A DNA stretch of 64,000 bases from Ruegeria sp. Alg231-54 (GTDB lineage Bacteria; Pseudomonadota; Alphaproteobacteria; Rhodobacterales; Rhodobacteraceae): the NCBI RefSeq assembly GCF_900143525.1, contig NZ_FREZ01000001.1, positions 853,260-917,259 of the forward strand, written 5' to 3'. Shown piece after piece: positions 19,260 to 28,165 of the stretch. The number at the start of each line of letters is the position of its first letter. Position 1 is the first letter of the stretch. The notes under the pieces are model-generated. The model searched no databases, was not told where the DNA came from, and saw nothing but the letters and a program-made list of their open reading frames with translations. The position numbers and the translations under genes were made by a program.

Positions 19260-20182
19260 TCACCGGAGCTGCGGGCGCGGTGGGCACTGCCCTGCTGCAA
19301 CGACTGGGCAACCGCGACGACGTCACAATCACTGCAACAGATATTCAAGAACCCGCCGACCTGCCGAAAAATGCAAGGTTCGTCACGATGGACGTCACGG
19401 GCAACGCGCCTCTCAACGTCATTCTGGCTGAAGAACCGGACACCATCGTGCATCTGGCTTCCATCGTGACCCCCGGCCCATCATCGACCAGAGAGCATGA
19501 ATATCAGGTCGATGTCGAAGGAACCCGTAATGTCCTGAATGCCGCGATCGCCGCAGGGGTCAAGCGTCTGGTCGTTACTTCATCAGGTGCAGCCTACGGA
19601 TATCATGCCGATAACCCGGTTCCTCTTTGTGAAACGGATTCGATACGAGGCAATCAGGAATTCGCCTATTCGTGGCACAAGCGGCTGGTCGAAGAAATGC
19701 TGGCCGATGCCAGACAGGTCGAGCCCGACCTCGAACAGGTTGTTCTGCGCGTGGGCACTGTGCTGGGGCCAAAGGTTGAAAATCAGATAACGGCCCTGTT
19801 TCACAAACCCCGTCTGCTGGGGCTGAAAGGATCAGACAGCCCGTTTGTGTTCATCTGGGATGAAGATCTGGCCGATATCCTGGTTCGTGCGGCGACTGAC
19901 GGGCCTGCCGGTGTTTTCAACGTTGCCGGCGACGGCGCGCTGACCATCTCTCAGATCGCATCACAGATGAGCAAACCGTTGCGTCGGCTATCTCCGGCGG
20001 TGGTCAGGGCCGCTCTGACCATTGCCCGCCCGCTGCGTCTGTCGCGTTATGGCCCAGAGCAAGTGCGTTTTCTTCTGTATCGCCCTGTATTGAACAATGC
20101 CGCGCTGAAAGGCGAATTCGGCTATCACCCCAAATTCACGAGTGCCGAGGCGTTCGATCGCTGGTGGGAGGCTACCCAATGA
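19244..20182 (+). CDS. NAD-dependent epimerase/dehydratase family (extended SDR) protein
   Basis: About 312 residues. The N-terminal nucleotide-binding motif is ILITGAAGAVGTALLQRL, and the catalytic Tyr-xxx-Lys is YSWHK with an upstream TSSGAAYG segment, as in extended SDRs. The start is the ATG at 19244, inside the end of the symporter gene. Earlier in-frame starts would add residues encoded within the symporter and look unnatural. Extended SDRs include sugar-nucleotide epimerases and 3-beta-hydroxysteroid dehydrogenases. With a BASS transporter and a monooxygenase beside it, a steroid or terpenoid alcohol is possible but not shown. Confidence 0.85.
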   Translation: MRHILITGAAGAVGTALLQRLGNRDDVTITATDIQEPADLPKNARFVTMDVTGNAPLNVILAEEPDTIVHLASIVTPGPSSTREHEYQVDVEGTRNVLNAAIAAGVKRLVVTSSGAAYGYHADNPVPLCETDSIRGNQEFAYSWHKRLVEEMLADARQVEPDLEQVVLRVGTVLGPKVENQITALFHKPRLLGLKGSDSPFVFIWDEDLADILVRAATDGPAGVFNVAGDGALTISQIASQMSKPLRRLSPAVVRAALTIARPLRLSRYGPEQVRFLLYRPVLNNAALKGEFGYHPKFTSAEAFDRWWEATQ

Positions 20183-20958
20183 AACCAACCGCTGTCATTA
20201 CAGGAGGAGCCGGAGGGCTGGGCCGTGCATTGTCCGCCGTGCTAAGGGCCGACGGTTGGCATACTGCATTAATTGATTTACCGGGGCAAGAACTTGACGC
20301 GCTGGCCAATCAAGATGACGTCAGCACCTATGCCTGTGATCTGACCGACGCTGATCAATGCAAAGACACCTGCACCCGGATCATTGCGGCAAGAGACTCC
20401 ATAGATCTGGTGATCTACAATGCGGGCGTCTCGCAGATTTCCGCGTTTTCGGACAGCGATATGCGCTCGCACCGAAACTTGTTCGAAATCAACTATTTCG
20501 CTGCAGTTTGTTGCGCTCAGGATTTTCTGGACTCGGTCAGGAAAGCCAAGGGTACACACCTTGCGATCTCTTCCGTTGCAGGTTTTGCACCCCTCATTCA
20601 TCGAACCGCCTATGCAGCCAGCAAACACGCGATGGAGGGGTTCTTTAAGTCCCTTCGCGCCGAGGAATCCGCCCACGGGGTTCGCGTTTCCATCGCCGCG
20701 CCATCCTTTGTGGCGACCAATATCGGGCGACCGGAGGCCGCAGACGCTGGGTTCGTTCGTCCCGGCTCAGCCTCGGATGGTATCGACTACATGGAGCCGG
20801 AAGCGGCGGCGCAAGTAATCTTGCAAGGTTACCGGCGACGTAAAGACTACATCCCAGTCGGGCGGATCGCACAGATCGCCAATCTGCTAAACCGTCTGGC
20901 ACCAAAGCTCTATTTCCGTCAGATGATGCGGACGGTAGGTAAGCGACGAACGCCCTGA
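20179..20958 (+). CDS. SDR family NAD(P)-dependent oxidoreductase
   Basis: A classical short-chain dehydrogenase of about 259 residues. It has the TGGAGGLG cofactor motif, YNAGVSQ (NAG motif), the catalytic Ser in AISSVAGF and the Tyr-xxx-Lys in YAASKHAMEG. The start at 20179 overlaps the previous stop by ATGA, so it is the last gene of the TetR-controlled operon. It probably oxidises or reduces a hydroxyl or keto group in the same pathway. It ends five bases from the convergent histidine kinase gene. Confidence 0.88.
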   Translation: MKPTAVITGGAGGLGRALSAVLRADGWHTALIDLPGQELDALANQDDVSTYACDLTDADQCKDTCTRIIAARDSIDLVIYNAGVSQISAFSDSDMRSHRNLFEINYFAAVCCAQDFLDSVRKAKGTHLAISSVAGFAPLIHRTAYAASKHAMEGFFKSLRAEESAHGVRVSIAAPSFVATNIGRPEAADAGFVRPGSASDGIDYMEPEAAAQVILQGYRRRKDYIPVGRIAQIANLLNRLAPKLYFRQMMRTVGKRRTP

Positions 20959-20962
20959 CCTG

Positions 20963-23167
20963 TCAACTGACCGAAGCCTCTAACACGGATTTTAGCTTTT
21001 GTGCATCAATCGGCTTGTGCAGCAAAAGGTAGCCTGCCGTCTTGCAAGAGGCTGCCAATTCGGTCGAACGATCAGCGGAAATAATGCAACCGGGCAGTTG
21101 CCCGAATTCGCGTGTCAATTCGGCAATGGTTTCGGTACCGGTCTTTCCGCCGTCCAGTTGAAAATCGGCGACAATGACATCCGGTAAAATCCCGATCTCG
21201 TGCAGCAGGTTTGCCGCCTCATCTTTGCTGGCCGCTTCCAATACCTGAACGCCCCAGTTTTCCATCGTCATGCACAGCGCCCCGCGCAGGTTGTCATCGT
21301 TTTCAATCAGCAAGGCAACCGTCCTGTGCAGCACGTCCGAGCGCGACTGTATCGACGGCTCACCACTATTCAGCGCATCGCGTGCCTGGCCTGCTGATGG
21401 AACCGTGATTGAAAAAACGGTTCCGCGCCCCAGTTCGGACTGCAAATGTATCGGGTGTTTCAGCAAACCACAGGCGCGCTCCACAATGGCAAGGCCCAAA
21501 CCCATCCCTTCGGCCGCACTGGCGTCTGAATGAATACGTTTAAACTCTTGAAAAACAACGTCTCTCTGGTCTGGCGCGATCCCAATCCCTGTATCCCAAA
21601 CCTGGATCGAAACGGTCTTCCCCAGTCGCCTTACACCGACCAGAACCCTGCCCATTTCCGTGTAACGGATCGCATTTGACAGCAGGTTTTGCAGAATGCG
21701 CCGCATGTAACTGGCATCACTTCTGATAACTGTATCAGTGCCGACAAATCGCAACCCAAGCCCCTTGGCTTGCGCCATAGGCCTAAAGGCGTCCTCCATC
21801 TGGGAAAAAAGCTCACCGACCGGCACTGAGGATAAGTGAACCGATGCCCGCCCGGAATCCAGTTTCGAAATATCCAGCAGCGCCTCAAGAATGTGTTCGA
21901 CACTGTTTAGGGCGCTCTCTGCTTTCACCGCGACTGCGCGCGCATCGGCCTTGTCCAATCCACTGCCCAATGTCGAGACGTAGAGTTTTGCAGCCGACAG
22001 AGGTTGCAGCAGATCATGGCTGGCCGCCGCGACAAAGCGCGATTTTGATGCGTTCGCACGCTCTGCTTCGTTCAGCGCGTCAGCAAGCTCCATTGTTCGC
22101 GATGCAACGCGCTGTTCCAACAGTTCCTTGGCCTCGACCAGGGCTTGTGCGGATTTTCTTTCAGCCGTCACATCGGTGAAGGAAATCACGAAACCCCGAT
22201 CCGGCATTTCCTGCGCGAAGACTGACAATATCTTGGCACGACCGCTGTGCATCTGGAATTGCAACGGCGGGCGCTCGGTCGAGCGATTGACCCAGGCCAG
22301 CAGGTCAGCGTCGCTCACGCCGCCCTCAAAACTGATGGTCGCGCTCAACCGGTGAAACAACGTCTGGAACGGTGCTCCCATCTGAAATTGCGCGTTGGGA
22401 ATGGCCAGAAGTTCGCTGGCGCGGTTGTTCCACCCGACCAGACGCAGCTTGCTGTCAAAGATACAAACCCCCTGATCGATATGTTCCAGTGTCGCGCGGA
22501 TCAGCCGGGCCTGGTCATCTAGGATACGGTCCCTTTCCTGCCGCTCGACCCGCATAATGTCTGTCACATCCGTTTGTAAGATGACGGTGCCGCCATCCGG
22601 TGTCCGATGTTCCGACACCTGCATCCAGCGGTTGCCGCTAAGGCGGATGTTAAAGACAACGTGATCTTCAGCATGGCGCGCCATGCGCCGTTGCACCCAG
22701 TCTTTTGGGGAAACTACTCCAGGTAGGGACAGGAACCTGGACTGGCTGACCAACCCGACATAATCGGTGAACCGCAGCCCCGGTGTCAGCTTGGTTTGGA
22801 TGTCAGGCATATGCAGGCCAAAGCGGCTATTGCACAGGACCATTTCTTCATCCCGGTTGAACAGCGCAAACCCTTCCTGCACCGCCTCGATCGCATTGGC
22901 GAGGTTTGCGCGGGCGGCTTCGGTTTCCTGATTGGCCTGCGCCAGGCGCGCGTTCGAGTCGTTGAGCAAGTCCAACGCCCGTTCAAGGTCATCCGTACGC
23001 GCCCGCACTTCTTGTTCAAGCATGGCAGCCCGTTGAAACTGAGCGTAAGCCGCGCCCGAGGCGTCAGTGGATTCCTCGACCCGCCGCATCAGGGCCGCGA
23101 CGATTATCAGCAGTTTTTCATTCTGCCGATCAAGCGGATCATTGGGGTCGGTCAGAGATTCAATCAT
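20963..23167 (-). CDS. PAS-containing hybrid sensor histidine kinase (NahK-like)
   Basis: A soluble hybrid kinase of 734 residues with no membrane helix. It has an N-terminal coiled coil (about 1-90), two PAS-like domains (about 90-205 and 220-335), a second coiled coil, and a HisKA domain with His384 in ASHDLLQPL. The HATPase domain follows (NLLSNAIRY, DTGIGIAPD, GMGLGLAI), then a C-terminal receiver with phospho-acceptor Asp667 in IVADFQL and Lys in LLHKPI. The layout and the SHDLLQPL box match the NahK type of kinase. The FIST gene lies three bases upstream. The kinase probably takes its input from that FIST protein. Confidence 0.88.
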   Translation of the reverse strand: MIESLTDPNDPLDRQNEKLLIIVAALMRRVEESTDASGAAYAQFQRAAMLEQEVRARTDDLERALDLLNDSNARLAQANQETEAARANLANAIEAVQEGFALFNRDEEMVLCNSRFGLHMPDIQTKLTPGLRFTDYVGLVSQSRFLSLPGVVSPKDWVQRRMARHAEDHVVFNIRLSGNRWMQVSEHRTPDGGTVILQTDVTDIMRVERQERDRILDDQARLIRATLEHIDQGVCIFDSKLRLVGWNNRASELLAIPNAQFQMGAPFQTLFHRLSATISFEGGVSDADLLAWVNRSTERPPLQFQMHSGRAKILSVFAQEMPDRGFVISFTDVTAERKSAQALVEAKELLEQRVASRTMELADALNEAERANASKSRFVAAASHDLLQPLSAAKLYVSTLGSGLDKADARAVAVKAESALNSVEHILEALLDISKLDSGRASVHLSSVPVGELFSQMEDAFRPMAQAKGLGLRFVGTDTVIRSDASYMRRILQNLLSNAIRYTEMGRVLVGVRRLGKTVSIQVWDTGIGIAPDQRDVVFQEFKRIHSDASAAEGMGLGLAIVERACGLLKHPIHLQSELGRGTVFSITVPSAGQARDALNSGEPSIQSRSDVLHRTVALLIENDDNLRGALCMTMENWGVQVLEAASKDEAANLLHEIGILPDVIVADFQLDGGKTGTETIAELTREFGQLPGCIISADRSTELAASCKTAGYLLLHKPIDAQKLKSVLEASVS

Positions 23168-23170
23168 CGC

Positions 23171-24373
23171 CTACCCGTCTTCCGGAGGGTAAATCGCGAC
23201 GCCGGTCAGCGTCTGGTTCACATGGATCGAATTGAATTGCTCGCCATAGGTCGAAAACCCGACGACATGGTTCTCCGCAAGCAATCGCGAAATCTCGCCC
23301 GTCTTTTGCTTTTCCTGCGCTTCCAGCCGGCGCAGGATGCAATCACAGCCCAGGATCGTGTCCGGACGGGTAGTCTGTGTCAGCGCAGCGATTTCTTCCT
23401 CGAGATGCGAAACCATGTCCCGAGGTTCAGCCAGCGTCAGCACCAGCCCCTCATCAATCGCGGAAAAGAACACAAGGTCACCATTGCCCGCGACGCGCTG
23501 AATGGCCCGCACATGATGCTGGCCGCCGATCTGCACAACCAGCGGGTGGGCCGCGAAGGTAAAGGTCGTCAGCTGTTCAGGGTCTTTTCCAAGTAGACGG
23601 GCATATTCGCGCGCGGCTGGCTCGGCGTTGATTTCCTGCACGATGCGGTTTGCCGGATCGGCCTTGGTGACGACCATACGCCGCGCCGTTGGCAACAGGT
23701 GATCCGTCTTGAACACTTTGATCGGGCAGCGCGTGCGAACCTGCGTCAGGATAGCCGCGTTCTGCATGGCCTGACCGTCCATCAACACATAGGTCGCGCC
23801 GAAACGGGTTCCGTCCCCTGCGGACCCGCCGAACAAGGGCACCGGCCCCAGTCCAACGGCGAGTTCCGACGTCAGCGCATCCTCTTTCGTCGACAACCCG
23901 TCGATCATCAAAAAGGAAAACTCGTGTTTCCAATCCGGTGCGGACGCCGCCATTTCGTTACGGTTGCGGATCATCTGGTCGATGATGTCCTGCGCCGAGA
24001 AATTCCCAAGGTCGGGCACCAGCAGAGTGCGCACCTCGAAATGCGAAGACGGTAATCCGATGGCAACAATCTGATCTTCGCCATAGCCGCAATCTGCAAG
24101 CTCGCCCGCTGTGGTGCATCCGATTACAGGCGTTGGCGCAAAGGCATCGACTGCCTCGGAAATAACCGCCGCCGCATCCGCGCCGGAGCTCACGAACAGA
24201 ATAACCAAGGACAAAAGATCATCGCCTAACGATCCGGCGAGTTTTTCAATCGCCTGATCCGTGTCGCGATGTACAAAGCCCGTTTTGACGATACCTGGCG
24301 CACGGGCAGCAGCTGTCGCCCACCCGACTGCTTGGTTCATCCTGCCCTCCTCCCTGAAGCGCAACGTTTTCAT
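23171..24373 (-). CDS. FIST N-/C-domain signal sensor (NosP-like)
   Basis: A 400-residue cytoplasmic protein with the FIST N domain (SLVILFVSSGADAAAVISEA, then PVIGCTTAGELADCGYG) and a FIST C domain. The latter ends LGCDCILRRLEAQEKQKTG and AENHVVGFSTYGEQFNS, a typical FIST C-terminus. The start could be 24373 or the internal ATG before NQAVGWATAAARA. In other bacteria the FIST protein NosP binds heme and nitric oxide and controls the kinase NahK encoded beside it. The same arrangement is seen here, so a nitric-oxide or other small-ligand sensor is likely. The heme ligand cannot be read from this sequence. Confidence 0.87.
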   Translation of the reverse strand: MKTLRFREEGRMNQAVGWATAAARAPGIVKTGFVHRDTDQAIEKLAGSLGDDLLSLVILFVSSGADAAAVISEAVDAFAPTPVIGCTTAGELADCGYGEDQIVAIGLPSSHFEVRTLLVPDLGNFSAQDIIDQMIRNRNEMAASAPDWKHEFSFLMIDGLSTKEDALTSELAVGLGPVPLFGGSAGDGTRFGATYVLMDGQAMQNAAILTQVRTRCPIKVFKTDHLLPTARRMVVTKADPANRIVQEINAEPAAREYARLLGKDPEQLTTFTFAAHPLVVQIGGQHHVRAIQRVAGNGDLVFFSAIDEGLVLTLAEPRDMVSHLEEEIAALTQTTRPDTILGCDCILRRLEAQEKQKTGEISRLLAENHVVGFSTYGEQFNSIHVNQTLTGVAIYPPEDG

Positions 24374-24391
24374 ATGATATGGCGCGAGGGC

Positions 24392-25069
24392 TTATTCTTG
24401 CAAGACGCTGGCAAGAGAAGCCTTCTTGGCAAGCAGCACGGCCTGCGTACGACTTTGCACGCCGAGTTTACGCATGATTGCAGTTACATGCGCCTTGACT
24501 GTGGTCTCGGCAATGGACAGATCAAACGCAATCTGCTTGTTCAATTTGCCTTCACAGATAAGCTGCAGAATGCGCGATTGCTGATTGGTCAAAGTGGCAA
24601 GCCGATTGGCGGCGTCGCTGTGTTCGGTATCCGCATCGTCGTCAATCAGTGCAAAACCGTCTGGCACGAAGACGTCCCCGGAATGAACTGTCTCGAAAGC
24701 TGTACGAAATACGTCTCGCTGGCTGTGCTTGGGGACATAGCCTGAGGCACCCGCACGGATCACCTGACTGATCACGCGGTTCTCTGAAATCGACGAAACT
24801 ACGATGACCGGTGCATCGGTGGCCGCTTTGACGCGCACCAAACCTTCAAGCCCGTCCACATCCGGCAGGTTGAGGTCCAGTATGACCGCATCTGGTCGCA
24901 ACCCACCGGCAATCAGAGCAATCGCGTTTTCCAATCGATCTGCGGTGTGGATTTCACCGATACGAGTGACACTTTGCAGCGTCATCGACAAAGCATCACA
25001 AAACAATGGATGGTCATCGACGATCAGGACCTTGTCAAAATCAATTTGTCCGGCTTTTTTTGCAAACAT
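24392..25069 (-). CDS. LuxR/NarL-type response regulator
   Basis: A 225-residue two-domain regulator. The receiver has the acidic pair in VLIVDDHP, phospho-acceptor Asp65 in AVILDLNLPD, Ser in VSSISE and Lys114 in YVPKHS. The NarL/LuxR DNA-binding domain (about 155-220) has the usual GKLNKQIAFDLSIAETTVKAH recognition segment, read in parts. It is the first gene of the RR-FIST-kinase operon, 18 bases before the FIST gene. It probably receives the phosphate from the hybrid kinase. Target genes are not evident in the window. Confidence 0.92.
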   Translation of the reverse strand: MFAKKAGQIDFDKVLIVDDHPLFCDALSMTLQSVTRIGEIHTADRLENAIALIAGGLRPDAVILDLNLPDVDGLEGLVRVKAATDAPVIVVSSISENRVISQVIRAGASGYVPKHSQRDVFRTAFETVHSGDVFVPDGFALIDDDADTEHSDAANRLATLTNQQSRILQLICEGKLNKQIAFDLSIAETTVKAHVTAIMRKLGVQSRTQAVLLAKKASLASVLQE

Positions 25070-25165
25070 AAAACTTGGCCTTCGTAATCTGGTTGTCCCA
25101 ACCCTAGCAACCGTCGGGTGCCGCGCCTACTGGCGAAACGTCGTATAACCGGAACCAAAGTTTGG

Positions 25166-25636
25166 CTATGCCTCGGGGCTTTGGGGAAAAATCGATTGAC
25201 GTAAGATCGCTGTCACTTTGGCCCCGATCTGGGGGGCTTCACTTTCTCTTGGGCCAGCGATGTTCAATATCGTATTAGGTCTCGCCATGACCCATTGCTT
25301 TACTTGGCGCTCGCACGCTTCAAGCCCCCGCCCTAGATCAACAATCTGGTAAGGTTTTCCGATCTCTTGCGCAAAATCGATGGTCAACTGCGTTCCCGGA
25401 CTGGTCGATCCATCCACAAACACCAGCAAAGCGTCACAGGCCAAAACGTTCAGCTTTGTGCGTTCGGCGACATCCGTGGACTGTGTTTCATTCAAACCAG
25501 AGAAGCGATCCGGAATGCGGCCCGCCTCATTCAAGCGGCCTTTCGGAACCCAGCCGCCATAGGGAATGTCGTTTTCCAAAGCGAACTGGAAAGCCGCCAT
25601 ATCAACGCCTGTTTGTCCGCCGGTTATGATTTTCAC
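25166..25636 (-). CDS. Putative molybdenum carrier protein (YpsA/MoCo-carrier family)
   Basis: A 156-residue Rossmann-like protein. KIITGGQTGVDMAAFQFALEN at the N-terminus, read in parts, and ACDALLVFVDGSTSPGTQLT in the middle are the signatures of the putative molybdenum-carrier family, which is related to molybdenum cofactor carrier and TIGR00725-type folds. The family's actual cofactor role is not well shown, so the name is provisional. It lies 97 bases upstream of the response regulator start, on the same strand, and 31 bases after the hypothetical gene that precedes it. No molybdenum enzyme gene is in the window. Confidence 0.75.
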   Translation of the reverse strand: MKIITGGQTGVDMAAFQFALENDIPYGGWVPKGRLNEAGRIPDRFSGLNETQSTDVAERTKLNVLACDALLVFVDGSTSPGTQLTIDFAQEIGKPYQIVDLGRGLEACERQVKQWVMARPNTILNIAGPRESEAPQIGAKVTAILRQSIFPQSPEA

Positions 25637-25667
25637 AAGACGCTCCCTACTCTAAATCAGCGCCTTG

Positions 25668-26102
25668 CTAGCCCAACAGACCGATTTCATGCCCGTCAAT
25701 GATAATCGCCAGATCCCAGTATTTTCTGATTTCTTCCTCGGCGGCCTGGGCTGCAGCGGCCTCTTCGGGAACGCGTTCGACCCGAAACCCGAACCGTTCA
25801 AGCCCGCAATAGTCCACGCGGCTGAGAATGACAGGAAAAACCTCTCGCTCCATCGCGGCGGCGGCCAATAGCCTTGCGATAAGATATGGCGTTTCTGGCG
25901 GTTCATGCACCCGCACGCCGATATGCACCGGGCCGCCGGGCTCCCGGTCCCACAGCATGAGCGAGGGGGCCAGCCGCATATTCGGAAAGATAACCTTGCC
26001 AAGCGGCTTGGCGGCACGATCCTCATTGATCAGATCGTCCAGCGGCTCGGGTCGATTTGGCGACGCTCTGCTGAGGATTTCGAACCATAGATCACTGGTC
26101 AT
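25668..26102 (-). CDS. Hypothetical protein, coupled to glycosyltransferase gene
   Basis: 144 residues, with no membrane helix or signal peptide. I do not recognise the family. The sequence has an aromatic and acidic N-terminus, a Pro-rich middle (VHEPPETPY) and an Ala/Glu-rich helix (EEAAAAQAAEEEI). The start overlaps the stop of the large glycosyltransferase-like gene by ATGA, so it belongs to that transcript. It may be a partner or regulator of the upstream sugar-transfer proteins. That rests only on position. Confidence 0.65.
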   Translation of the reverse strand: MTSDLWFEILSRASPNRPEPLDDLINEDRAAKPLGKVIFPNMRLAPSLMLWDREPGGPVHIGVRVHEPPETPYLIARLLAAAAMEREVFPVILSRVDYCGLERFGFRVERVPEEAAAAQAAEEEIRKYWDLAIIIDGHEIGLLG

Positions 26103-28165
26103 ATCCGCGCCCCCAATTCGGTTAGCAATTCGGCGGCCTTGACTGCCCCCGTTTTGGGCAGCTCAAAACCATTCAATGCAGATCGGTAAAATTCGGCTCC
26201 GTCGTGATCCAGCCAATCTGCCACTGTGCGCTCGAGCGTCATGAATTCGCGTTCGGTGATGGCGGCGCACAAGTCTCGGTCGGCCATAGCTGCGGCGCGC
26301 CGTTCCTGATCGTCCAGATAGGGGGCTGACTGCGGAATAAATATCGCCGGGATGCGATGGTACAGCATCTCAAGGACCGAGTTGTATCCGGCCGCAGATA
26401 TGACCACGTCCGCGGCAAGGCTAAGCTTGGTCGCCTCCAGTGTCTGAACCACGCGGGTGTTTTTCCAACCGAATGTGGCAGGCTGAACCGTGCTTCCGGG
26501 CCATGTTACAACAAGGTGCAGGCAATCATCGCGCGCCTCAAGCATGCCCGAGATCGCCTGCAATTGCGCAGACCTGTCCGAGGCAACGCCGCCCCCCAGC
26601 ATGCTGACAACCAGCTGCTTAAAGTCGCGCCCGAAACGTTCCGCCAGCCGGGCCCTGAGCTGTTCTTTTTCCGCGGCGGACTGTTCCACCTGACGCACGA
26701 TTGGCCCGACATAATGAACATGATCACCATAGCTGTAGGCGTCGTTCAACTCGTCAAATGCCTCGGAGGGCACGATGACCCGGTCAAATACGCTTTCGCG
26801 GCGCAGCATAGTCTGCCTTGACCGGCCTTCAGGCCACAACCCGCGCCGGATCCAAGCCGCCGACAACTTACGTTCACGGATCACCCGGTAGACGGAGTCA
26901 AACACGTAGCCGCCGTCAAAAACCAGCGTGTCGTTTTCCTGAAGCACCGCACCAAGACGCCTATACGTCAGCACGTCATTGCCATCTGAATTGGTCTTTG
27001 TATCGGCGCGCTGAACCAGAGGGATACAGTCGATACCCTCACGGCGAACAAGCGGGACGCAGCTGGGAAAGGCCGCGAACATTTTTGTCATGGTGTCCGG
27101 CATTTCACGGGCAATGATGCTGCACCGCTGCGCGTGGCCCAGCCCCACGCCGTTCGTCGGGAAAAACAGGGTTTTGCGCTTGTCCTGTTCTGACTGACGC
27201 TGTTTCGCCGTCAGACCTGCAGCCGTTTCCAGGCGCGAAATGTCAACTGTATGCAACCACTGGGATTTCGAGGCCTGTTCGACAATTTGCGGCACGTTCC
27301 CGATCACATTGCCGATCAGATACCCATCCAATGCGAAAGGAGTCTTAGGCCCCAGCAATGCAGGTGCGCCCGAGGACATCAGAACCTCATCATCGGTACA
27401 GTCAATGGCAACGCCGCCAGTTGCAATCAGCTCAACCGCAAAAGCGGCCATGCGAACTCCGGCAATTCCATTGCCGAACATCGCCAGAATATCCGTTGAA
27501 ATCGCCAAAGTCAGCGGCGACAGTCCGGTATACAGGTAGGTTGGCAAATCGTGAAACGGCGACGCCTTGATCGCTTCATTCTGTGCGCCGCTGACAATGA
27601 GTTTCAGGTTATAGCCACTCTGGCTGCTCATCCGGGAAAAACAAGACAGCGTCTCGGGGTTGTCCAGCTCCATCGAACCCAACACAAGAGTCACGTTCGG
27701 CACCACCCGTTTGGACCGCCGCAATACGGGCCGAACATCCGCCACCAAAGGACTTGAGGTCGATGGCAACACCGGGCGCGGTTGAAAATCTGTCAGGTCG
27801 ATCACCTGGGCTTCGCGCCCAAGCGCATAGGCCAACCGGGCCTTGGCCGCGATATAGCTTTGCTGGGTCATAAAGCGACCCGTCGCAACAACCGGGACAC
27901 TCGGGGCGAGCTGTTTGTTACGCAACGACGCAAGAAGAAAATCGTCGATCTCTTCGGCACCCAGTACGAATACGGTCTGCGCCTTGTTCTCGCCCGGGTC
28001 GACAAGGAACTTGGCTGCCTCGTAAATCCTGCCACGCCCTGCGTCCTCGGGCAGATAATCGGCATCAATGCACACATTGAAGCCACGTGCGGCAAGCTGC
28101 TCGGCAAAGATTAACTGCGTGTCAAACGACCGCAATGAGCGTGTGCCCACTTCGACATAGATCAT
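26099..28165 (-). CDS. Two-domain glycosyltransferase-like protein (MurG/GT28-like C-terminus)
   Basis: A 688-residue soluble protein. The first half (about 1-320) resembles a degenerate glycosyltransferase lobe. The second half starts with FFPTNGVGLGHAQRCS, the acceptor-side glycine-rich loop of GT-B enzymes. It continues with VVSMLGGGVASDRSAQL and ADVVISAAGYNSVLEMLYH, then PAIFIPQS, which match the MurG/GT28 donor-binding fold. The likely activity is transfer of a nucleotide-sugar to a lipid or surface glycan, with unknown substrates. It overlaps the upstream glycosyltransferase by four bases and the downstream hypothetical by four bases. Confidence 0.75.
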   Translation of the reverse strand: MIYVEVGTRSLRSFDTQLIFAEQLAARGFNVCIDADYLPEDAGRGRIYEAAKFLVDPGENKAQTVFVLGAEEIDDFLLASLRNKQLAPSVPVVATGRFMTQQSYIAAKARLAYALGREAQVIDLTDFQPRPVLPSTSSPLVADVRPVLRRSKRVVPNVTLVLGSMELDNPETLSCFSRMSSQSGYNLKLIVSGAQNEAIKASPFHDLPTYLYTGLSPLTLAISTDILAMFGNGIAGVRMAAFAVELIATGGVAIDCTDDEVLMSSGAPALLGPKTPFALDGYLIGNVIGNVPQIVEQASKSQWLHTVDISRLETAAGLTAKQRQSEQDKRKTLFFPTNGVGLGHAQRCSIIAREMPDTMTKMFAAFPSCVPLVRREGIDCIPLVQRADTKTNSDGNDVLTYRRLGAVLQENDTLVFDGGYVFDSVYRVIRERKLSAAWIRRGLWPEGRSRQTMLRRESVFDRVIVPSEAFDELNDAYSYGDHVHYVGPIVRQVEQSAAEKEQLRARLAERFGRDFKQLVVSMLGGGVASDRSAQLQAISGMLEARDDCLHLVVTWPGSTVQPATFGWKNTRVVQTLEATKLSLAADVVISAAGYNSVLEMLYHRIPAIFIPQSAPYLDDQERRAAAMADRDLCAAITEREFMTLERTVADWLDHDGAEFYRSALNGFELPKTGAVKAAELLTELGARI

